64,000 nt of DNA from Lasiosphaeris hirsuta (Eukaryota > Ascomycota > Sordariomycetes > Sordariales > Lasiosphaeriaceae), in NCBI GenBank assembly GCA_030549175.1, contig JAUKUA010000005.1, forward strand, positions 2,232,001 through 2,296,000. The letters are read 5' to 3'. The notes under the pieces are model-generated. The model was not told where the DNA came from, did not search any database, and was given only the letters and a program-made list of their open reading frames with translations. The first letter of the stretch is position 1. The number at the start of each line of letters is the position of its first letter. This document shows positions 57,301-64,000 of this stretch, one piece after another. The position numbers and the translations under genes are program-made.

Positions 57301-57351
57301 TGGCGTATCGTGCAAATTATGATCCATGACAGCTGTCAAGGTGTTGAACAC
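54337..57351 (-). CDS. Large protein of unknown function with tandem acidic repeat
   Basis: Single long open frame, 1004 residues (997 from MDHNLHDTPPKP at 57327). I do not recognise it. N-terminal 190 residues: basic and disordered, with a probable nuclear signal, KKRKKVSHKYTSKSSRR. Residues about 200-650: a soluble, largely helical region (SLLAMCLRKMPEYMAELERW, DLLIRLCLQNIPLTECTALI), compatible with an alpha-helical repeat fold. FRWDDDIGEWITTDKR is a compact conserved-looking motif near residue 690. Next come disordered acidic sequence and a tandem TEQD/TDQD repeat (54868-55075), an Arg-rich part (RARRNPRRR), and a C-terminus with SGSLLSLVPAKRRP and SSDDELSFL. The nuclear signals and DDELSFL-type acidic ends suggest a chromatin or spindle protein, but this is inference. 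Confidence 0.8.
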   Translation of the reverse strand: MFNTLTAVMDHNLHDTPPKPSKSRLLSKNSTSHDSAQPWTATRCHRLLRPLLAHIAALRKEKAHRCLVSQGNGTGEMFAPGKRGNTGPASGHQKKRKKVSHKYTSKSSRRAATNEALVATPQRQPAQAQQRQVGNKIIQPVVMPTPFLRRVRNHQLSSSPATTDAASADLSYHTAEALPQAGNRCQHPVTCCPSTKCAFELELASLRATIDPEKHALFESTYRALDSLLKATCPRKTRAAAPRSLLAMCLRKMPEYMAELERWERKDAEVDRTKSALNGSRVSFEVYEELESLGTATGWRHLCLVVRAHGIRIIQEAVAEGLLDDAVTDLLIRLCLQNIPLTECTALIDSFIFRQYPNSKKPDEDLFTAPMLGPLELLKSWDVTGGPFLLGKLAVLFESGQLPAQWIFTKGFATLWAAATRLVAGKAPYQQEPSNFIIAAIDVLGHFIEGSQQEGMPDSEPQDRGRAQKFLIGAVAALGSLVVLGQEGVESNESMEISLKSKAASLNIWVDYILYTCTDHALDRRKGSISDLGTYLLQLCSFLSFRATGSASAVVESAWRQCQDYKKANGLVRQYDATLSLLGTMAHYCSRGTYLSPNDYLSRFCDKLETLHLPGNPLGNIRVDGAFVLAEYTGDLRDLAFAENLRAKSKEKEGSRKLGQQAGVRNAKDEKEMSLSGFRWDDDIGEWITTDKRNVPIEPAPRRPKPVSLSCSAIDLLASTARNPKPRASKPPVADEESDSSRSDPATPPDLNEDTKRGSEQGTKQAAEQDTEQDTDQDTEQDTDQDTDQDTEQDTDQDTDQDTEQDTDQDTDQDTEQDTEQGTEQDTEQDTYQAESMDDSYLSDTETSVVSSSSRDPTPRARRNPRRRAVSSETPYSPPTAGSRLLHHHELRLPKLRPRQQPPKYARPAPPSQLLANSKNRYDGDDDDELALDSDLDGDSNKENRHGRNHRTGPARAGGITARGPERPLRRSGSLLSLVPAKRRPAANYGGYGGDSSDDELSFL
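54868..55075. repeat. 12-bp coding tandem repeat with 36-bp higher-order unit
   Basis: About 17 units of a 12-bp repeat, read on the minus strand as four-residue units TEQD, TDQD or variants. In the middle, three-unit blocks (one EQDT and two DQDT) recur nearly identically, so a 36-bp unit has expanded on top of the 12-bp unit. Outer copies are more diverged. Confidence 0.92.
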
Positions 57352-58092
57352 CGGCTATCATCGGTACGCCGTATGTATGTATGTACTATGCTGAGTGCTA
57401 CAAGTAAAAAACGGCTGCCCAAAAAAAAAATAGCAAGCAAAAGCAATGCGGCGGCCTGAAGCCAAGCTAGAGTCGTCGTCGCGTGAATGTTTTCATAACG
57501 GCTACTGCAGCAGCTTGCAGAAATCTTGGTGTTTACTTGATTCCTACTCTGGGTTAGCTTATATGGTGGGTCACCGGCTCCGCTGGGACGGCTTCTTGTT
57601 GGTCAATTGCCCCTGCGCCCAGTCCCGACTCGTGCCGATGTTACAGCTTGACTAATGGCCCCGGCTGCTTCCGCCTGTTAGACTGGCCTGCAAATCTGCA
57701 TCATACCAAAAAAAAGCTAAGGTACAGAAAACCGTAGCGGGAAAAAAATTATAGACACTTGACTGCCCTGACCAAAAGTTCCCCTTCCAACATTCCGTAT
57801 CCGCTTGCTGTCGTTTCCCTTTGGATTCTGCACGGCATATTCCAATCTTAATAATCCCCAACTGGGGCTTTCTTTCCTCGGCTTTAGATTCCGTCCTTTC
57901 TCGCTCACTTCGTCGGCGCCCCCACCGCATCTGCATCTGCATCGTTCTGTCGAGCATTGAGGCCATATCTAGGTCCCTCCCGCGCGTCATTGATTCAACC
58001 TCTGCCATAACAGTTGCCCTGCAGTTCCTAAAACAGCTCTGATTTCCTTCTGGCTCCTTATATATCCCAATATTACCAGTAAACGCCCGACA
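57352..58092. other. Divergent promoter of the unknown gene and CLU1
   Basis: About 740 bp between two divergent starts, containing both promoters; pyrimidine-rich from 57775 towards the CLU1 start. No gene seen. Confidence 0.55.
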
Positions 58093-61000
58093 ATGACAAC
58101 CGACAACGCACCAGTGGCCACCCCGGCCGCTGAAAGAGGTTCGCAGATTGCCCGCCCTGAATTTTTGGGCTCAGCTTCACCCGACTAACACGGTTCACCA
58201 TGACAGGCGCCCAAGGCCAGTCCATCGTGGCGAAAGACCCGTCAGCCCAGGCGACAGAGGACGGTACTGAGCAGGTTGATGGTATGCCTCTTCCGGCTGT
58301 AACACTTTCGAGAGCGCATCAGCTGACGTTATTTCAGACACTCTATTCAATGTGACGATCTACCTCCCCCATGACGATAAGTCGATCAAGATTCCAGTGT
58401 GTTCGGTTCCTCTGCAACATAACAAGTTCAGCTGCTAATGCAGTATAGGTCTCCCCCCTGGAACAAATTCATGAAATCCGCCAGTCGATAATCGAGCACC
58501 CGATCGCGTTGCAGTACTCATGCTTCCACCTGGAGCACAACGACACTCGCATCAACGACTTTCTCCAGGTATCCGAAGTCGAGGGCCTTGCTAATATGCC
58601 TATTCTGCACGTTGTGGAAGACCCGTACACCGAAAAGGAGGCCAGGATTCACATGATCCGTATCAGGGAGCTTATTGGCGCCGCCGGAGACCGCACCGAC
58701 ACTGTGCAGGGAATACTTTCTGGGGTGTCAATCTACGACGATATTGTAGATGTTCCCAGGGTAGGGGCTGAAGCAGAGGCTCAGGATATCGTCGAATACG
58801 ACTTCGCTGCACCACCATCCCTTGCAATGCTCATCCCCAAGGAAACGGGGCCCGCGCCGAAGACCGTCAAGAGTATCTCTCTGTCCCCGTGGAACCCGCC
58901 ACCGGCTCCTCTGCGACAGAAGGGCCATCTGATCTACTTGATGGTTTCAACCAACGAGGGCGAGCAATTCCAGATCACCGGTCATGTTGGAGGCTTCTTT
59001 GTCAACAACTCGAGCAACGCAAAGTTCGATCCCTCGCCTAAGACTGGGCCAAAGGGTCATGCGGCTCATTCTCTCTTCACCCTGCTGGAAAAGATTTCGC
59101 CGTCCTTCGCTAGCTCTTATGCCGAGTTCCAGGAGGTCACTAACCGCAAGGACCCTCTCGCTACATTTCAAATTGGCAACTCGTTTCCTTCGGCTCCATG
59201 GCTTGTCCCGTCAATCGATTCGCCACTTTGTGCCCACAGCTCCGATACCGCACGGCCCCAGGAGACGTTTCTGCTCTCGGGCGCCGAGAATACGGATTCC
59301 CTGAGAGACTGGAACGAGGAATTTCAGTCCGCCAAAGAGCTTCCGAGAGACATGATCCAAGACCGCGTCTTTAGAGAGCGTCTGCTCTCTAAGCTATTTG
59401 CCGACTACAACGATGCAGCTGCGCGAGGCGCTGTTCTTGTTGCTCGTGGCGAGGTCGCGCCCCTTAACCCCACCGAAGCTAGGGACGCGCAAATTTTTGT
59501 GTATAACAATATATTCTTTTCTTTCGGCGCTGACGGCGTCGGCACTTTTACGTCTGAGGGCGGTGACGAGGCAGCGCGGGTTGCCACAGGAAAGGATGTT
59601 CTCGGCGTCAAGTTAGTAAATCAACTTGACATTGATGGGCTGTACACTCCGGGCACGGTCGTGGTCGACTATCTTGGCAAACGCATCGTTGGTCAGAGTA
59701 TTGTCCCTGGTATCTTCAAGCAGCCTGAGCCTGGTGAGAACCAAATCCACTACGGTGCAGTAGATGGGAAGGATGTGGTTGCTGCGGACGAGCGATTTGC
59801 AGCCCCATTTGAGAAGCTTGCGACAGCTTTGAGAGTCAAGAAGCACGCTGTCTGGGACAAGGAAAACAAGCGATTCGATCTCGAGGCGAGTGTCGAGATG
59901 AAGGGCCTCCTTGGTACCGACGGCCGCAAATATGTCTTGGATCTGTACCGCATCACGCCTCTCGATATCGCCTGGATGGATGGTGATACCCTTTCTGAAG
60001 GGTTCAATTATGCCGACTATCCCCACCGAATGACCGTCCTCCGCCCCGAATTGATCGAGACGATGGGCAAGGCGAAGGCTCGCGAGTTCGTTAATACTGA
60101 AATCAAGAGTCGTACCGAAGCCAAGGTCGCGGAACAGGCTAAGAATGACTTTAAGGCTACCATTGCCTCTGAATCCGCAGCCGCGGGGGACAACGAGAAC
60201 GGAGCAGCCAAGGCGGAAGATACAAATGACGAGAAACCTGCCGAAACCATAGATAGGATCGACATGTCGGACTTCAAGTTTGCGCTCAACCCCGATGTCT
60301 TCAGCAACCAAGAACCCCAGACTGAAGAAGAACATACCCAAATGGCTGAGGACGAGCAGGCTGTCAAGGAGGCTTGCTATTTCCTTCGTTGTGAAGTCAT
60401 GGATGGTCTTATGAAAGATCTCAAGGAATCCGAAATCAGCTTCCCGATGGACGGCCGATCTCTCACCCGTCTGCTGCACCGCCGAGGTATCAACATGCGG
60501 TACCTCGGAAAATTGGCACAAAAGAGCGCGGCAGATGGCAGCCGCCTGGAATGTTTCCGCGAACTTTGCGTTCGGGAGATGGTTTCGAGATCCTTCAAGC
60601 ACATCGCCGCTAAGTATCTGAAGTATCTGCCCCTACCGCTTACTTCTTCGTGCCTGTCTCATCTCCTCAACTGTCTGGTGGGCTTTGGGCTAAACCCAAA
60701 CCCTGTGGCCGAGATCGATGAGTCCCTGAAGGATCTCTTCGCCGATGCCGACTTGGGATTTCAGACGGTCACGCCCGAAAGCCTCAGGGAGGACATTAAG
60801 AGGGAAACGGCTCGACGATACAGATTTACGTTGGAGGATAGCTGGTGGCATCAGATCAGGCATCTGCAGCTGCTTCGTGAAGTCGCCTTGAAGCTTGGAC
60901 TTCAGATCCAGATCAGAAACTTTATCTTCAGCGCCCTGGAGGTCGATTCTGTCTCCGCCAGCAACGGGCAGACGTCGGGCGAGTCCAAGAAAAGCAACAA

Positions 61001-62099
61001 AAAGAAGAAGAACAACCGGGATGGTTCGCCCGCCAGCGTCGCGTCAACCCTGAATGCACCCCACACCTTCCGTCCTGATGACTTTGTCAACGTTATGCCC
61101 ATTGTCAAGGACTCATCCCCTCGGAGCACTCTCGCAGAGGAAACTATGGAGGCCGGCCGCCTTTCGATCTATCAAAATCAGAGGAAGCTCGGCGAGGATT
61201 TGCTTCTCGAATCACTATCCCTCCACGAGCAAATATATGGCCTAGTACATCCCGAAGTTGCCCAGATGTACCACACGCTGTCTCAAATATACTTCCAGCT
61301 GGACCAAAAGGAGGCTGCCGTAGAGCTGGCCAGGAAGGCTGCTATTGTGGCGGAGCGCACTTTTGGCTTGGACTCGGCCGAGACGGTGTTGGATTACCTC
61401 AACCTCAGCCTCTTCCTTCACCAGCGAGGTGACAGCCAGCTGGCACTTGTCTATGCCAAGCACGCGCTCAAACTGTGGAAGATCATCTACGGGCCTGATC
61501 ACCCGGACACCATCACAACCATGAACAACTACGCAGTGATGCTCCAAAGCGTAAAAGCCTACCATGAGTCGCGCAGGTGGTTTGAAGAATCCTTGCGTGT
61601 TTGTGACTTGATATTTGGACGACAGTCGGTCAATTCGGCCACGTTGCTCTTCCAGCTTGCTCAAGCTCTAGCTCTGGATCAAGATGCCACCGCCGCAGTC
61701 AGCTCTATGCGCGAGAGTTATAATATATTCAAGAAGACGCTCGGAGCTGACGACAAGAACACAGTTGAGGCTGAGCATTGGCTTGAGCAACTGACGTCGA
61801 ATGCGGTCTTGATTGCGAGACAGGCCAAGAACGAGAAGGACCGCACTACGCGAGGCAGCTTTTCGTTTGCTTCGCGGACTGTCAGCCACGGGGCATCGAC
61901 CACAAAGGGGCCTTCCGAGAGAGTTCACGGTGCTTTGATCAATTCAGGAGCTCAGGACGAGCGCGACATTGATGAGCTCATGAAGTACATTGGTGGCAAG
62001 GACGAGAAATCCGGGGGTAAGAAGCGTACTGGCCGTACTAGGTTGCCCAACAAACGTGGTGGCGTACCTGCTACCGGGCCTCCGAAGAAGAGTGCTTAA
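58093..62099 (+). CDS. CLU1: Clustered mitochondria protein Clu1/CluA
   Basis: Cytosolic protein needed for normal mitochondrial distribution; it binds mRNAs of nuclear-encoded mitochondrial proteins and co-purifies with eIF3 (TIF31). Four exons: 58093-58138, 58207-58281, 58338-58396 and 58449-62099, 1276 residues, the usual length. The first three small exons give MTTDNAPVATPAAERGAQG through TLFNVTIYLPHDDKSIKIPV, the ubiquitin-like N-domain, continuing with HEIRQSIIEHP and DFLQVSEVEGL. The CLU domain core follows (RDWNEEFQSAKELPRDMIQD), then the eIF3p135-like part (FRELCVREMVSRSFKHI). TPR repeats are at about residues 1000-1180 (YHTLSQIYFQLDQKEAAVEL, LNLSLFLHQRGDSQLALVYA). The end is basic (KRTGRTRLPNKRGG). 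The fourth exon's acceptor could alternatively lie at GCAG five bases upstream, but that breaks the frame. Confidence 0.95.
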
Positions 62100-63048
62100 A
62101 GGCATTTTATTGCTGGAACACAAAATAGCCAGGCACCGAGTGTTTGCTTGGTGTCGGTGTATAAACCACCATCATATTGCGGCGTTCTTGGTTTTGGCTC
62201 CTCCAGCACTTGTAGGCATTGATTTGTAGGACAGGACAGGATTCCGGCATGTACATATATGAGAAGCAAAAGTTGGGGGATGGGTTAGATGAATTTGGGG
62301 TCGGCTCTTGGTGGGTGGAAAATACACTCTGCTCCATTTTCGATAGAAACGGGACTGGAAAGTGGGGGGAAGGAACTGGCAGCATGGGGTACATTGTTGG
62401 CGATGACGACTAGACCACCGGCACTGGCACCGGTTCTGTAAATACAACCAATCTTCACTCTGTGGGGTATGATGATGACTGCTGTGCATCTTGGGTTGTA
62501 AAGCTTGGCGACATTTTCTGGCTTGGCTGGACGGTCTCATTAGGCGTCCTTGGATAGCAAATGCCGAGCTCTTGCAGCATAAATACACCTCAGTCCACTT
62601 TGCTAATTTTACAGCGCACCATCAAAGCTTTGAGCTCGAAACAGCGCCCAGCTGATGTAGCTACTGCTGAAATTGGTTTGACCTCATCTGAAAAGCCTCC
62701 GCGGGAGGGCGGTGTTTGACCCTGGACCCGTGCCCCGCTTCACGTGAAGTCGCGCAGCTGATCATCATCTGTCTTTATTCTTTGTCCCGCGACGCGGGGC
62801 GCGCTTGCCACTATTTCTCAACACTTTCATGCGATTATCTTTTGCTGCGGATTGGGACACCAAAAGCTTTGCATGCGACTATGGTAGACAAGCCGGTGTT
62901 CGAATGCCAATATATATTTTCTATCATTGCCTTCTACCTTGGCTAACCCACCTTCCCTTCCCCACCGGGACCTTGCCCCCCCTCTGCTTACAGCGCGGCC
63001 ACTTGCTGTTTCCCATCTCGTGCGGCTTTGCGGTCCAGTCCTCTTGCC
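62100..63048. other. Intergenic: CLU1 3' flank and DUF4211 gene promoter
   Basis: About 950 bp between two plus-strand genes, with no conserved open frame, RNA motif or repeat. Confidence 0.55.
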
Positions 63049-64000
63049 ATGGCTCGATTGAGGAAACCAAAGCAGCAAACGCTAGAGGCTACTCTCGGTA
63101 GGCCTCGCGTCAAGACACCCAAGGCGACGTCAAAAAAATCGTCACCAAGAGGTGCTCAACGAAATGATGCTCCCGGCAGTGTCCAAACCGTCGACGAGCC
63201 CACTCTACCCACCAGAACTACCAGGAGCACTAGGAGTACCAGGAGCTCGGCAGGGAAAGCTCCACCCAAACCCTCCCAAATGGCCTCCGATTCCAGCGAT
63301 GACGACAAGCCGCTCGTCACACCGACATCGACGAACCGATCGGCTCACAAGAGAGTCATCATTCTCGATGATAGCGATGTGGACGAGGAACAAGTTTCTT
63401 CGCCCATCAAAAAGAGGCGTCTCGTCCGCCGCCGAAGTGCCCCTGTCCGCAGCTCTGACTCTGACGGCGACGTTATTAAAGCCCCTCCCACGATACCATC
63501 ATCGGCGAGGAGAGGACCCCGGCGTCATCGCACGGAGAAGGAGAAGGCCCGTGAGCTGCTTCGGCGTAAACGGGCTGGGGAAGCGATTGATAAGCTCGAA
63601 TCAACTTCCTCGTCGGAGGAAGACGTAAGGCCGGTTTACGACACCGACTCTGACACAGATCTTGTCGCGCTGAATGAATTTGAAGATGATGAAGAGGGAG
63701 TTGCCAATTCTGAAGAAGCTACGGCACGGAAACCCAAAAACACAAAGTCTCCCGTGAAAGCCCGAAAAGGGGAGCTTGATAATACTGAAAATTCCGATGC
63801 GGAGGCACTAGGCAGCGACTTGGAGGACTTCATCGATGACGACGGTCCGATGGGAGTTCCAGAGGAGGCGCTCCTTGACATCCCGCTTCAGTTCACTTCA
63901 CATTCGCATAAACCCTTAAAGGACCACTTTCGAGATGTCGTCGAGTGGTTGGTTCAGTTCAAAGTCAACCCCGGCTTCTCTGAGAAAAGACACGACCTCT
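63049..64000 (+). CDS. DUF4211-domain nuclear protein, 5' part only
   Basis: Open from ATG 63049 to the window edge (317 codons and still open), so the gene is truncated by the window. The start MARLRKPKQQTLEATLG is followed by disordered, basic and acidic stretches with nuclear-signal-like SPIKKRRLVRRRS and repeated TRSTRSTRSS. The region from DLEDFIDDDGPMGVPEEALL through IPLQFTSHSHKPLKDHF matches the start of the fungal DUF4211 domain, whose remainder should lie to the right. Function unknown; nuclear location is inferred from composition. Confidence 0.85.
   Translation, partial: MARLRKPKQQTLEATLGRPRVKTPKATSKKSSPRGAQRNDAPGSVQTVDEPTLPTRTTRSTRSTRSSAGKAPPKPSQMASDSSDDDKPLVTPTSTNRSAHKRVIILDDSDVDEEQVSSPIKKRRLVRRRSAPVRSSDSDGDVIKAPPTIPSSARRGPRRHRTEKEKARELLRRKRAGEAIDKLESTSSSEEDVRPVYDTDSDTDLVALNEFEDDEEGVANSEEATARKPKNTKSPVKARKGELDNTENSDAEALGSDLEDFIDDDGPMGVPEEALLDIPLQFTSHSHKPLKDHFRDVVEWLVQFKVNPGFSEKRHDL

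Noticed and set aside
59613..60602. 329-codon open frame antisense to CLU1
   Set aside because: It is a shadow of the strongly conserved CLU1 coding frame, with no features of its own.
1..64000. Transposons, CRISPR arrays, phage or bacterial operon features
   Set aside because: No integrase, transposase or reverse-transcriptase motifs, spaced direct repeats or Shine-Dalgarno-led gene strings were found; the gene structures are eukaryotic throughout.

Overview
This 64 kb window is nuclear DNA of a filamentous ascomycete (Pezizomycotina, most likely Sordariomycetes; the species cannot be fixed from sequence alone). The evidence is spliced genes with short introns (about 48-127 nt, GTATGT/GTACGT/GTAAGT donors, CTAAC or CTGAC branch sites), compact single-copy housekeeping genes, and families typical of the group: Zn2Cys6 regulator, PalB calpain, DUF1996-WSC secreted protein, DUF2985, Clu1 and Vts1. 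I reconstructed 19 protein genes, 12 of them spliced; one (ribosomal protein eL29) is in such small exons that simple ORF finding misses it. No tRNA, rRNA, CRISPR, intact transposon or prokaryote-type operon was seen.

Left third (0.5-26.3 kb): eight consecutive genes all on the minus strand. They are a UPC2-type Zn2Cys6 transcription factor, a DHA1-type MFS exporter, an NSUN5/Rcm1-type rRNA m5C methyltransferase, a secreted DUF1996-WSC protein, TFIIIC subunit Tfc4, the RNA-binding SAM protein Vts1, ribosomal protein eL29 and a peroxisomal-type adenine-nucleotide carrier. Ribosome and RNA functions (rRNA methylation, TFIIIC, Vts1, eL29) are prominent here, but the spacing shows independent genes.

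Middle (27.5-41.4 kb): palB (calpain of the pH-signalling pathway) on plus, a C2H2 zinc-finger regulator on minus, then a 6.4 kb stretch without a supportable gene and with long G or C runs, then a zinc alcohol dehydrogenase on plus.

Right third (41.5-64 kb): SEN15 (tRNA splicing endonuclease subunit), a DUF2985 membrane protein, an SLC35F6-like transporter, a Yippee/Moh1 protein, a ferric-reductase-like oxidoreductase, a 1004-residue protein of unknown function with a tandem Glu/Asp-Gln-Asp-Thr repeat, Clu1, and the start of a DUF4211 nuclear protein cut by the window edge.

No single coherent new system is visible. The most notable observations are the hidden four-exon eL29 gene with a 7-nt first coding exon, a duplicated C-terminal module in the NSUN5 homologue, the period-12/36 coding repeat in the unknown protein, the His-rich tail of the DUF1996-WSC protein, an in-frame retainable intron in the dehydrogenase, and recurrent long poly-G/poly-C tracts in introns and flanks.
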